From Patescibacteria group bacterium (GTDB taxonomy: Bacteria; Patescibacteriota; Gracilibacteria; Peribacterales; Peribacteraceae), in contig JALQTW010000005.1 in NCBI GenBank assembly GCA_023263945.1, positions 1-32,797 on the forward strand: a stretch of DNA of 32,797 nucleotides, given 5' to 3'. Within the stretch, counting starts at the first letter, position 1. Every line of letters starts with the position of its first letter. The translations under genes and the position numbers were made by a program. The notes under the pieces are model-generated. The model searched no databases, had not been told where the DNA came from, and was given only the letters and a program-made list of their open reading frames with translations. This document shows positions 7,104 to 16,800 of the stretch, in pieces.

Positions 7104-9629
7104 CTAGGCAAGTGGACACATTGTGACGGAGAAGATATTTACGCCCTCAAAAATATTTCCTTGTTTAAAATAGATTCCTACTGCACGTTTGTCTGACAGA
7201 ACGGTATCGTAGCGGTACGCATCTCCGTTTTTGTCTTTGCTGAAAACATACCAACCGAGTGACTGACCTGTTGCATCTGTCAGTTTTACTGAAAAGATAT
7301 GATTGAGGAGCCCTCCGTATGCCAGGTATTTGATGTAGAAACCTGCGGGAACATTGAATTGGATGTTCCTATCGAGTGTCAGCGGACTCATCGTTGAGTA
7401 CGAGGGGAATTGTGCTGTGATGCCGAGATTCGTATAGATCTGTTGTGTAACACATCCGTTTTCAGTTTGAGCAGGCAAAAGAACGCTTAGAGGATTTGCT
7501 GCCTCATGAAGCGAAGATGATGCGGAAGAAGCTGTTGAAATTTGCGCCATGATATTAGAAATCGAGTCTTTCAAAATCCGGTCTGTCGCGGTTTGTACTA
7601 TCCAATAGCCCTTGTGGCTTTGAGTGAATGATGCATTCGGGATCGTTTTCACGAGAGCGCCGTTGCTCCAGAGTTCCACCGATGTCCCATTGGATTGTAC
7701 AAGTGTTGGGACAGCAGGATTTGATGTGAAGCGATAGAGACGCTTTCCGTGAACTTCCATGCCGGAGAGAACATAGGGAGCCTGGTAATCCACCCATTCT
7801 GAGGGAAGTGCACGACGATCGGTGTATCCCATTCGCGCATTGATATCCGAGAGCGCTTGCTGCACCACGTCGTATCCTCGCTTGTACCATGCTTCTTGTC
7901 CGTCACTCTTGAGATCATATTCTAAGCCGCTGTAAATCCAGAAGAGAAGATCATCCACATTCGTGACAGCCGTGTGATAGAAACGCTCATAGTACCATTC
8001 TTCTACTTCAGGAAGTTGCGTGACGTCCTGACTCCAGGAAGGGTGTTGAATCCAGGGGAAAATAGGATCGGACGCACTCATGCTCATGGTGCGCATGTGG
8101 TTCACATCGCTGATGAGTTTTTCGTAGAACGTGGGATTTTTTCTGTCCGTCGGAGCATCAATAGCATTCGAATTGGGTCTCGTTGGTGAATTGATGGGCT
8201 GCGCAAGACCATAGAGTGCAACAGATTGATGGGTACCCAGAAGCGCATCTTGCATACTGATCGGTCGTGGGTACTTTCTGTAATTACCATACGGAATGAG
8301 AGCGCTCTTGCGGAAATATTCGTACTCTACAAATCGAATCGATGGGTACCACTTTTTGACAGGTGCATACATGGCTGCATTAAATGCCGCGATTTGCCTG
8401 CGAGTCATGACGGCATCCCACATGGCACGTCGCCAATCATCTTTCTTCATATCGGTTGGCCAGTTTGGCATTTGATCGAGGTCACTTTGTGTAAGACCGG
8501 CATCGAACAGTTCCTGGCGTAGTGCGGGCCAGCGAGGATCATTCAGAATGAGGTTCTGTTTTCCATTCACCCAAATGCAACGAGCTGTATCCCACCACCA
8601 CCAGTCTTCTTCAAGATCTGATGCGGCAAGATCAATGAGACCACCCTGCCTCTTATATTCCTGAAAGAAACGATCCAACCGAGTCGAAACAGTCTTTACC
8701 CAGTCATATCCAGTAGCAGGATCATCCAACCAGAGACTATAGAGGTAGACACCGTCGCCGTTGCTTTCATCCTTCACACAATTGGCAGAGTCCACAGCGG
8801 GTGTACCGTTTGCTTCACGGAGAACAGGGAACATATTGCCGTAAGGGTTCGGACTCACTTCCACACGCTCGACTCCCTGCACCTTTACGGAACGAAGTCC
8901 GGCAGGGCGCGCATTCAGAACAGTTTTCAATTGTGTTGCTTTTGTTTGTAGAACACTGTCCGTCACATCATTAATTTCTTCTAGTTCTTCATCGAACATA
9001 ATGTTGGGATACGTGCCCGGAGCCCGTAGACTGGAGAATGCATAGAATGTCTTCGTTCCGCCATTTGCCGGTGCGATGGCATCTGCCATGAGTGTGAGGA
9101 GTCGTTCTGTTGTGAACACTTCCATGAAGTCTGCACGATTTGCCAGAAATCGTGTTTCCAAATCGCTGTAGCGTTTCTGCGGAATTTCCCAGGGGTTCGT
9201 ATCGTCGTATTTCAGAAGAGACGGTGCCTTGGGCGGATACGCCAGTGCCTGAAAGATACCGTATGGTTTCAGATTTGTCAGATCAACACCGCGCGAAGAA
9301 AGAACACTCTTCAATGCCATGCGCGTTGTGTAACCGGGCGTCTGGCCGTATCGCGTGAGGGTATCTAAGAATTCATCCTGGGTCATGGACTGCAAAATGG
9401 TATCGAAGTCGAGCGTTGCAAGCAGATCATTCACGCTTGTCTTCGTGCTCCTATTGGAATCGATCACTTTCTGCAGAACCTGCGTGACGGGGAGTGCGTC
9501 CAGTTCCGGCGTGAGTATTGCCGCACGTTGAACGTTTCCTTGAAAGGCGATGGTGCCAATGATGACAAGCATGCCTAAAAGGATGGCTGCAAGAATTGAT
9601 TCCTGATGCGTGACGGGATGTGTTTTCAT
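7104..9629 (-). CDS. Exported protein of unknown family, possibly hydrolase-like (paralogue 1)
   Basis: The product has 841 aa from the ATG at 9629, which is 6 nt from a strong promoter; an ATG six codons upstream overlaps the -10. A signal anchor lies at about 13-33. The core (40-700) is homologous to the next gene over most of its length. Shared blocks are LYSLW-x-DD, NLIL-x-DPRWPAL-x-QEL, WDAVM-x-x-RQ-x-AA-x-N, EYEYF…P-x-G-x-YRK-x-PR, LLGTHQSV-x-LYG, PW-x-x-HPS and LSGME-x-x-GKR. The many Trp, Asp and Glu residues in these blocks (for example DLEEDWWWWDT, RFVEYEYF) resemble sugar-hydrolase TIM barrels, but I cannot assign a family. A Ser/Ala linker leads to a C-terminal beta-rich domain of about 130 aa that replaces the SLH region of the paralogue. 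Confidence 0.75.
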   Translation of the reverse strand: MKTHPVTHQESILAAILLGMLVIIGTIAFQGNVQRAAILTPELDALPVTQVLQKVIDSNRSTKTSVNDLLATLDFDTILQSMTQDEFLDTLTRYGQTPGYTTRMALKSVLSSRGVDLTNLKPYGIFQALAYPPKAPSLLKYDDTNPWEIPQKRYSDLETRFLANRADFMEVFTTERLLTLMADAIAPANGGTKTFYAFSSLRAPGTYPNIMFDEELEEINDVTDSVLQTKATQLKTVLNARPAGLRSVKVQGVERVEVSPNPYGNMFPVLREANGTPAVDSANCVKDESNGDGVYLYSLWLDDPATGYDWVKTVSTRLDRFFQEYKRQGGLIDLAASDLEEDWWWWDTARCIWVNGKQNLILNDPRWPALRQELFDAGLTQSDLDQMPNWPTDMKKDDWRRAMWDAVMTRRQIAAFNAAMYAPVKKWYPSIRFVEYEYFRKSALIPYGNYRKYPRPISMQDALLGTHQSVALYGLAQPINSPTRPNSNAIDAPTDRKNPTFYEKLISDVNHMRTMSMSASDPIFPWIQHPSWSQDVTQLPEVEEWYYERFYHTAVTNVDDLLFWIYSGLEYDLKSDGQEAWYKRGYDVVQQALSDINARMGYTDRRALPSEWVDYQAPYVLSGMEVHGKRLYRFTSNPAVPTLVQSNGTSVELWSNGALVKTIPNASFTQSHKGYWIVQTATDRILKDSISNIMAQISTASSASSSLHEAANPLSVLLPAQTENGCVTQQIYTNLGITAQFPSYSTMSPLTLDRNIQFNVPAGFYIKYLAYGGLLNHIFSVKLTDATGQSLGWYVFSKDKNGDAYRYDTVLSDKRAVGIYFKQGNIFEGVNIFSVTMCPLA

Positions 9630-9635
9630 CAAGAT

Positions 9636-9664
9636 AGCATAGCACAAAACTGCACCTCAATCAA
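9636..9664 (-). promoter_or_regulatory. Promoter of paralogue 1, leaderless arrangement
   Basis: TTGATT (9659-9664), a 17-bp spacer ending in TGC, and TATGCT (9636-9641). Only 6 nt lie between the -10 and the ATG at 9629. The architecture is the same as that of the other paralogue's promoter. Confidence 0.7.
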
Positions 9665-9690
9665 GTTTTTGGCTTCTGTTAGGGCTCCGT

Positions 9691-12600
9691 TTATTGCTGA
9701 CGATGGGAGTCCAGGACCTTTTGATCGTGCTCTTTTTGCTGCTGCTCGGTGAGTCGCCTGTCATAGATGGCGTCCTGCTCTGCCTGTTTCTTTTCACGAT
9801 AGTCATCCACCCGTGCAAGAAGCATAAAGACGAATTCGCGTGTCGCGGGAGCATCCAGTCGTGGAAGTGATATTCCCTTCAGCATCCCTGCATTGTTCAG
9901 GTCCGTCAAATACCCTGCGTACCAGGTTGCACCGTTCTTTTCACGGGAGGCATCGGAGAGTTTTGAAGCGATTGCTGTAAGTTTCAGCATTTCTACAACG
10001 GAGATTTGCTTTCCACCTTTGAATGTTCCATCCGGATAACCTTTCACAAGACCCCGTGAGAGCGCAGCAAACAATGCATCTTTGTACCAGACATCGTTCC
10101 GCACATCGGAAAAACGCACGGAGGAAGAGGAGGGAATGGGAAGCGTGAGGAGCCTTCCAAACATCGTAACGACTTCTGCCCGATTCGTAGGGCTTTTTAG
10201 TGCAAATGTTCCAGGATTATTCCCTTGCCCCTTAATGATTCCTTTATTGTAGAGGCGTATCACCGCATCGCGGGATACCGCTTTTGCGGGAACATCCGTC
10301 TTTGCAAGTTTTTCAAAAGGAATCGATGGTACTACTGCGGTGATTGTTCGCACGGGTGCCGCGCCATGGAGTGATGTATCGGATGTTGTTGATGACGGCG
10401 CAGCGGTATTTCCTCCTCCACCCCCACCGCCTTTCCCGCCTCCTCCGCCGGAAGGAGCGGCAGCAGGAGCAGCGGAATGAGTTACCTCATTACTTGTCGA
10501 TGCAGAACTGGAACTCGATGAGCCTGAAGATGAAGTGAAGGAGCTTGAGCTCGACGATGAAGAAGAGCTCGAACTGGATGAGGAACTGGAACTTGATGAA
10601 TTTGAAGACGAAGAACTGGAGCGTGGGGAGCTTGATGAAGACGACGATGAACGAGGGCTGGATGACGAAGAGGAAGAGGAAGAAACAGGAGGATTCAAAA
10701 GAAGGTCAATAATCGTTGGAACGGAATCCTTCAGAGAGCGAACTGTATCCGTTTGTGTGATCCAGTAGCCCATTCCTGTCTTTTCAAATGTACTGAATGG
10801 AATCGTCTTCATAGCCGTCCCGTTTACGAGGATTTCCGTACTCGTACCTGCTGTGCGCACGGTTGTTTGTGAAGAAGGATTGGGGGTAAGGCGCCATATC
10901 CGTTTACCGCGTGTTTCCATTCCGGAAAGAATATAGTCGTCCTGGTAGTCTATCATTCCGAATGTAAAAGGAGCGCGATCTTGAAACCCCGCCCGCGCAT
11001 CGAGGTCGCGTATGGCGGAGTCCAGAAGCGAAAACCCATCCGCGTATTCCGCTGCCGGAAGATTGCTTTGAAGTTTGCTCCAGACCCAGAGAAGGAATTG
11101 ATCTGCTCCAAGCAATCCCACGTGATAGATGCGTTCTGCTGCAAAGGTATCGTACGGCCCTTCACCACGTCCCTTTGCATACGAAGGATGCAAAACCCAA
11201 GGAAGAATAGGCGCAGTGGACGTGCTGACCATTCCGCGCATCGTACGGACATCATTCACAAGTCCATCGTAGGAAGGATTCACTCCGCTTGGAGAATCGA
11301 TAATGCCATCCGGTGAATCGATCACTGCACCTGGGCCTCCATACAAATTGACTGATTGATGCGTGCCAAGAAGATAACCGACTGTTTGAAGATTCCGTGG
11401 AAATTTTCGGTAACTCCCAAACGGGACAATGCTCGACCGGTTGAAATATTCATACTCCGTAAAATGAACGCCGGGACAATTGTTGAGAATGGGATCCACA
11501 ATCGCGCGATTGTACGCTGCCGCCTGTCTTTTGTTCATGACAGCATCCCAGATCATCGCACGGTAATCCTTCCTTCCGTACCATGAACCGATGTCCTCTG
11601 TCTGAAAGTTCGTATTAGTGATTCCCGCTTCCCGCAGTTCCTGTTCCAGTGCCGGCCATCTTGGGTCGCTCAAAATCAGGTTCTTATTTCCTGAGGACCA
11701 AATGCGCCGTGCGTGAAACGAATTGAGCCAGTCCACTTCCAAATCAGCCGTGACGATATCGAGTGGTACATTCTTTTCGCCGCAAAGAGCATGAAAAAAT
11801 GTCTTCATTCTTGGTGTGATGACCTGTTCCCAGTCGTCCATCCAGAGAGAATAGAGTGGACCGTCGGCATCGCTGACGGGATGTCCTTCCCCATTCAGAA
11901 GAGGGGGAAAGATCCCCCCGTAAAATCCTAACGAGGCATCGAGCCGTTCCAGTCCTTTCAGATCCAAATAGCGTCTTCCATCCGGTTGTGCAAGGAGCGA
12001 ATTTGCAATCGTATTGATGTCTTCCATGCCGGTGCTTTTCACCTGTACATTGAAGATCATTTTGTCACTGGTGACAGGTGATCTTTGTGACGCGAAGAAA
12101 AAGAACGGTTTACTCTGGGAAGAGACATGCGTCATGTGGTCGTCAAAGAGAGCAAGCTTGCGTTCTGCCGTTAACACATTAAGGAACACTGCACGAGAAT
12201 CCATGGAACCGTTGAAAGCGTTCTTCAGGTCCGCATACGCATCTGGCACGATATTCCACAGTTGACGCCCTGTTTTTTGACGTAGAAGGGAGCCGTTATG
12301 TGCCGTTCCGAGAGCCTGCAGAATGCCGTATGCACGAAGATTCGTAAGATCCACTTCATGCGAGGGAAGCATTGCAATGAGTTCATTCCTGGACTGCACC
12401 CTGGGAATCAGACCCTGAGCAATGAGAATGTCTAAGAACTCATCGGTTGTCATGTGTTCGATGACATCATCGAATTGCAGAGTTTGAAGCAGCGCATCCG
12501 TTGTCGTTACCGTCGTTTTGTGAAGATCAATGACACGTGAAAGAAGTTCACGGGTGGGGAGCTCGTCAAGATTCGTAGATGTCAAAACAGCCGATTGTTT

Positions 12601-12696
12601 TTGCACTTGAAGACTGGCAATGGACAGAATGCCCACAAACACGAGGAGGAGCCCAAGAAGGTAGATGAGGTGGGTGTTTTTTCTGTAAAAAGACAT
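9691..12696 (-). CDS. Exported SLH-anchored protein, possibly hydrolase-like (paralogue 2)
   Basis: The product has 1001 aa from the ATG at 12696. A signal anchor lies at about 8-28, followed by the same core as paralogue 1 to about residue 675 (LYSLWMDD, NLILSDPRWPAL, EYEYFNRSS, LLGTHQSVNLYG). A Ser-rich linker of about 75 residues with SPRS interruptions and a Gly-rich GGGGGKGGGGGGG stretch follow. The last 190 residues hold about three SLH repeats (for example FSDVRNDVWYKDALFAALSR with KGYPDGTFKGGK, and WYAGYLTDLNNAGMLKG), which bind secondary cell-wall polymers in other bacteria. The very end is a charged helix. The layout is catalytic-like core, flexible linker, cell-wall anchor. Substrate and reaction are unknown. 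Paralogue 1 lies 61 bp downstream with its own promoter. Confidence 0.8.
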   Translation of the reverse strand: MSFYRKNTHLIYLLGLLLVFVGILSIASLQVQKQSAVLTSTNLDELPTRELLSRVIDLHKTTVTTTDALLQTLQFDDVIEHMTTDEFLDILIAQGLIPRVQSRNELIAMLPSHEVDLTNLRAYGILQALGTAHNGSLLRQKTGRQLWNIVPDAYADLKNAFNGSMDSRAVFLNVLTAERKLALFDDHMTHVSSQSKPFFFFASQRSPVTSDKMIFNVQVKSTGMEDINTIANSLLAQPDGRRYLDLKGLERLDASLGFYGGIFPPLLNGEGHPVSDADGPLYSLWMDDWEQVITPRMKTFFHALCGEKNVPLDIVTADLEVDWLNSFHARRIWSSGNKNLILSDPRWPALEQELREAGITNTNFQTEDIGSWYGRKDYRAMIWDAVMNKRQAAAYNRAIVDPILNNCPGVHFTEYEYFNRSSIVPFGSYRKFPRNLQTVGYLLGTHQSVNLYGGPGAVIDSPDGIIDSPSGVNPSYDGLVNDVRTMRGMVSTSTAPILPWVLHPSYAKGRGEGPYDTFAAERIYHVGLLGADQFLLWVWSKLQSNLPAAEYADGFSLLDSAIRDLDARAGFQDRAPFTFGMIDYQDDYILSGMETRGKRIWRLTPNPSSQTTVRTAGTSTEILVNGTAMKTIPFSTFEKTGMGYWITQTDTVRSLKDSVPTIIDLLLNPPVSSSSSSSSSPRSSSSSSSSPRSSSSSSNSSSSSSSSSSSSSSSSSSSSFTSSSGSSSSSSASTSNEVTHSAAPAAAPSGGGGGKGGGGGGGNTAAPSSTTSDTSLHGAAPVRTITAVVPSIPFEKLAKTDVPAKAVSRDAVIRLYNKGIIKGQGNNPGTFALKSPTNRAEVVTMFGRLLTLPIPSSSSVRFSDVRNDVWYKDALFAALSRGLVKGYPDGTFKGGKQISVVEMLKLTAIASKLSDASREKNGATWYAGYLTDLNNAGMLKGISLPRLDAPATREFVFMLLARVDDYREKKQAEQDAIYDRRLTEQQQKEHDQKVLDSHRQQ

Positions 12697-12702
12697 CTTG
12701 TC

Positions 12703-12731
12703 ATGATAGCACAAGATTGACTTCCTTTCAA
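12703..12731 (-). promoter_or_regulatory. Promoter of paralogue 2, leaderless arrangement
   Basis: TTGAAA (12726-12731), a 17-bp spacer ending in TGC, and TATCAT (12703-12708), with 6 nt to the ATG. The promoter begins just after the stop codon of the upstream FMN reductase gene. Confidence 0.7.
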
Positions 12732-12732
12732 C

Positions 12733-13410
12733 CTATACAATCTTCCGGATGAGGCGTTGACCCCATGCGAAAATCTTCACACTCATTCTGTATCGAAGAG
12801 GCAGAATTCCCGTTCTCAGGAAACGATCGATCTGTGTTGCATAGCCGGCTCCTTTCTTTTTCATGCGGGCAATGCTCTCCGGCCGCTCATGCACAACGAG
12901 GCCGAATCGACCCTTCCCCTGTGTACATCGACCTTCGTAGTCCATACCCACAACGGATCCGCCAAAGTACTGAATGGAGATCTTCATATGTCGTAATGTT
13001 CCCCGCATGAGAGCGGGCCAGGCGGGAGCAGGGGAGCCTCCTGTATAGAGAAAGAAGAACGGCTTTCCTTCGAGCGTGCCCATCGTCCTGTTTTCTCCAA
13101 GTGAGAAACTTCCCATCCGATCGATGACATTTTTCAGATGTGCAGGAACAGAGAAGTTCCAAATAGGCGATGCAATCACTACAGCATCGCTCTGTTTAAT
13201 GCCATCTTCAATTTTTTGAAAATCATCGTCTATTGTTTTCCCGAGTTGATAGTCCTCCAATGAGAAATGATGGATCGTGAGATCCTTCAACCGTATCTTT
13301 GTGATTTCTGCAGAAGAATCATGGTGCTTAATGCCCTCTGCAAAACGATCCGCAAGAAAATCGGCATTGCTCGGGTCATTTGTTCCTGCAACGAGAATCA
13401 AGAATTTCAT
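12733..13410 (-). CDS. NADPH-dependent FMN reductase-like flavoprotein
   Basis: The product has 225 aa. The flavodoxin-like fold is indicated by an N-terminal strand and phosphate loop (MKFLILVAGTNDPSNADFLA), the middle strand and turn VVIASPIWNFSVPAHLKNVIDRM (FMN ring contact region in the NADPH-dependent FMN reductase family, about 75-97) and KPFFFLYTGGSPAP (about 116-129). The family reduces flavins, quinones or azo compounds with NAD(P)H in the cytoplasm. The last 40 residues are basic with an aromatic, amphipathic tail not typical of the family, possibly a membrane contact. It lies upstream of the paralogous exported proteins but they have their own promoters, so a functional link is not shown. 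Confidence 0.8.
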   Translation of the reverse strand: MKFLILVAGTNDPSNADFLADRFAEGIKHHDSSAEITKIRLKDLTIHHFSLEDYQLGKTIDDDFQKIEDGIKQSDAVVIASPIWNFSVPAHLKNVIDRMGSFSLGENRTMGTLEGKPFFFLYTGGSPAPAWPALMRGTLRHMKISIQYFGGSVVGMDYEGRCTQGKGRFGLVVHERPESIARMKKKGAGYATQIDRFLRTGILPLRYRMSVKIFAWGQRLIRKIV

Positions 13411-13418
13411 AGAAGGGG

Positions 13419-13448
13419 ACTATAGAAGAGGAAATGAGGTTGTGTAAA
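13419..13448 (-). promoter_or_regulatory. Promoter of the FMN reductase-like gene
   Basis: TTTACA (13443-13448), an 18-bp spacer and TATAGT (13419-13424), 8 nt before the ATG at 13410. Confidence 0.5.
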
Positions 13449-13451
13449 GAA

Positions 13452-13610
13452 ATCAGAAGGCAGAAGGTAGAAATCAGTGAAGCGCAGGCGTGTACACCTG
13501 CGCTCTCAAGAGACAAAGCAAAATCGGAAAATGTTTCAACGCGACAATGAAAAAGGAAGATTTTTTAAAATTCCTCTGCTTTCTGCCCTCTGGTTTCTGT
13601 CTTCTTTTCA
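13452..13610. repeat. Two inverted heptamer arrays around a hairpin in a 425-bp gene-free gap
   Basis: The gap 13411-13835 holds no convincing gene. At 13452-13479 four 7-bp units run ATCAGAA, GGCAGAA, GGTAGAA, ATCAGTG. At 13576-13610 five units begin CTGCTTT, CTGCCCT, CTGGTTT, CTGTCTT, CTTTTCA, that is, roughly the reverse complement of the first array. Between them lies a stem AGCGCAGG / CCTGCGCT with an 8-nt loop (13481-13504). The rest of the gap (13611-13756) shows nothing recognisable. Confidence 0.7.
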
Positions 13611-13756
13611 AGAATCTCTACCCATCTTTTTCTTCTCTGTTCTGATCATCTTTTTGATTCGAATGACCTCCGCAGAAGGAAGCCATTTGTACGATCAGCT
13701 GCTCTCAAAACATGTCAGGAAAAAATGTCTTGCGATCCATGTTGTCACGCGTAGAA

Positions 13757-13804
13757 TCCACAGATGTTGTGTATGAACAGATTTTGAGACACAAGATGTT
13801 GTGT
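13757..13804 (+). promoter_or_regulatory. Pair of NrdR-like boxes upstream of nrdJ
   Basis: ACACAAGATGTTGTGT (13789-13804) has perfect inverted arms (ACACAA / TTGTGT) and resembles known NrdR boxes. A second half-degenerate copy ends exactly 32 bp upstream (TCCACAGATGTTGTGT, 13757-13772); the right-hand 11 bases are identical. Tandem boxes spaced three helical turns apart are the known arrangement for NrdR, the ATP/dATP-sensing repressor of ribonucleotide reductase genes. I could not place the promoter with confidence. Confidence 0.7.
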
Positions 13805-13835
13805 TTCACCTCTATCCCCCCATTCCCCCGTTTCT

Positions 13836-16800
13836 ATGAATCATAAGAGTGCTTCTACTGCCACCTCTGCACGTGATATTCCCAAACTTGAGAAGGTGGA
13901 ACGAATGAAGAAACAGAAAGCGCTGGATGGTGCTCGAGGTTCTTCTGCAAAAGGGGGACTCTCTATTGCCCGTGTCTTCACAACGCCGGGTGCAGATCCA
14001 CTCGAACATGTGAAGTATGAGAGACGCACAAGCTCCATCAAAAATACGGATGGCTCCATCGTCTTCGAAATGCGCGATGCAGAAGTTCCTGCGGACTGGA
14101 GTCAGGTGGCAACGGATATCATCGTGAGTAAATATTTCCGAAAAGCCGGGGTTCCTCAGTACAACGAGGACGGAACAATCAAGAAAGATGCACAAGGAAA
14201 TGTTGTCACTGGCTCGGAACGCTCGGCAAAACAAGTGATGCGTCGCCTCTCGGGATGCTGGAGGTGGTGGGGTGAACAATATGGCTATTTTCAAAGTGTG
14301 CAGGATGCACAGGCGTTTGAAGATGAGCTGAGTCATATGCTCATTCATCAGATGGCAGCGCCCAACAGTCCGCAGTGGTTCAACACAGGGCTCCAGACTG
14401 CGTACGGCATTACAGGGCATGCGCAGGGACACTACTACTGCGATCCCATAACAGGAGAGGTGAAACGCAGTGAAGATGCCTACACGCATCCGCAGCCACA
14501 CGCATGTTTCATTCAAAGCGTGGAAGACGACATGGTGAATGAAGGCGGCATTATGGATCTCTGGATTCGTGAGGCACGCCTCTTCAAGTACGGCTCAGGA
14601 ACCGGAACCAACTTCTCACGTCTGCGCGGAGCAGGAGAGCCACTCTCCGGAGGAGGCTTCACGTCCGGCCTCATGAGCTTCTTAAAGGTGGGGGATCGGG
14701 CAGCAGGAGCCATCAAATCCGGCGGTACTACACGCCGCGCTGCAAAGATGGTGTGTTTGGATGTGGACCATCCGGATATTCAGGAATTTGTGAACTGGAA
14801 GGTGAAAGAAGAAAAGAAAGTCGCGGCATTGGTGGCAGCTGGCTACTCCGATGACTTCAACGGTGAGGCCTACCTCACGGTATCGGGTCAGAACTCCAAT
14901 AACTCTGTTCGTGTCTCGCAGGAATTCCTGGAGGCCGTGGAACAGGATAAAGACTGGAATCTGTACTGGAGGACGGAACTGCGAAAATCCGAAGAAGAGG
15001 GTAGAGCCGCAACGCCATGTAAAACAATGAAAGCACGGGATCTCTGGGAGCAGATCAGTTACGCCGCATGGGCGTGTGCAGATCCCGGTGTGCAGTACGA
15101 CACAACCATTAATGACTGGCACACGTGTCCTGCAGACGGCCGCATTAATGCCAGTAACCCCTGCAGTGAGTACATGTTCTTAGACAACACTGCTTGTAAC
15201 TTGGCATCTATCAACTTACTCAAGTTCTATGACGATGAACAGGGGACGTTCCTCATCGAGGAATTCCGTCATGCTGTGCGTCTGTGGACCATCGTCCTGG
15301 AAATCTCCGTGCTCATGGCACAGTTTCCAAGCAAAGAAATTGCGGAACTCAGTTACAAATTCCGAACCCTTGGACTCGGCTACGCAAACATTGGTGCCAT
15401 GCTCATGCGCATGGGTATTCCGTATGATTCCGAAGTCGGTCGAGCCTGGTGTGGCGCACTCACCGCCATCCTCACCGGAGACAGCTATGCAACGTCTGCG
15501 GAAATGGCATCGCACTTGGGTGCCTTCCCGGGCTATGAGCCAAATCGTGACACCATGCTCCGTGTGATTCGTAATCACCGTCACGCCGCGTATGATGCTG
15601 CGGAAAAAGAGTATGAATCGCTTCAGGTAAAACCCATTGGTATCGACCAATCGGTCTGTCCTTCTCCGCTTCTGGAAGCCGCAAAAGACGCATGGGATAA
15701 GGCTCTCGCTATGGGCGAGCAGTCCGGCTACCGAAACGCCCAAACAACCGTCATTGCGCCAACCGGAACCATCGGGCTCCTCATGGATTGTGACACCACG
15801 GGTGTGGAACCGGACTTTGCGCTCGTGAAATTCAAGAAGCTTGCCGGTGGTGGGTACATGAAGATTGCAAACCAGTCCGTCCGTCCCGCACTTCTTGCAT
15901 TGGGGTACAGTGAGGCCGAAACGCATGACATCATGCGGTATGTGATGGGAACGCTCTCGCTGGAGGGTGCGCCGCATATCAACCGTGCATCGCTGAAACA
16001 GAAAGGTCTCACCGATGAAGATATTGCAAAGATCGAAAAAACCTTGCCGTCCGTCTTCGATATCCAGTTTGCCTTCAACCGCTGGACCCTGGGTGATGAC
16101 ACGATGAAGCGACTCGGTTTTACCGATGACCAGCTCAATGACTCCTCTTTCAATCTCCTCTCCACACTCGGGTTCATGCCGAGCGAAATCGAGGAAGCAA
16201 ATGTGGTCATCTGTGGTCACATGACGGTGGAAGGTGCTCCACATCTGAAGGATGAACATCTTGCTGTCTTCGACTGTGCGAACAAGTGCGGCAAGATCGG
16301 TAAGCGATTTATTGCAGCAGAAGGCCATATTCGCATGATGGCAGCAGCGCAGTCCTTCATCTCCGGAGCTATTTCCAAGACCATCAACCTCCCGAACGAA
16401 GCAACCATCGAGGATGTAAAGAAAGCCTACATGCTTTCATGGAAGCTCGGTTTGAAAGCCAATGCCCTCTATCGCGATGGGTCCAAGCTGAGTCAGGCGC
16501 TCTCCAATAAGTCCGACAAGAAGAAGGAAGAGAAGAAAGAGGTGGAGCCCACCATCATCGAAAAAGTCGTTGTGAAAGAAGTGCCACGTCGACGCAAACT
16601 TCCTGATGAACGCATGAGTCTGACGCACAAGATGTCCGTTGCCGGTCATGAAGGCTACCTCCACGTGGGCCTCTACGAAGACGGTTCTCCGGGTGAAATC
16701 TTCATCAAGATGAGCAAAGAGGGTTCCACTCTCTCCGGTGTGATGGATACGCTCGCGCTCTCACTTTCCATGAACCTGCAGTACGGCGTGCCGCTGGAAG

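Noticed and set aside
6929..7126. Reassignment of UGA to Gly, which would extend RibD
   Set aside because: Other intact genes end in TGA, and no other gene here contains internal TGA codons; the sequence after the stop is not RibD-like.
10535..10768. Acidic Glu/Leu/Asp-rich plus-strand frame
   Set aside because: Antisense of the Ser-rich linker; a compositional shadow.
13452..13479. CRISPR array made of short repeats
   Set aside because: Units of 7-8 bp without spacers; no cas genes. The same holds for the other short-period arrays.
13477..13776. Plus-strand frame of 99 codons in the gap before nrdJ
   Set aside because: It runs through the hairpin, heptamer array and an NrdR-like box; no family resemblance and no start signal.
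15216..16328. Long minus-strand frame of 370 codons inside nrdJ
   Set aside because: It lies wholly within nrdJ on the opposite strand; the composition is that of an antisense shadow.
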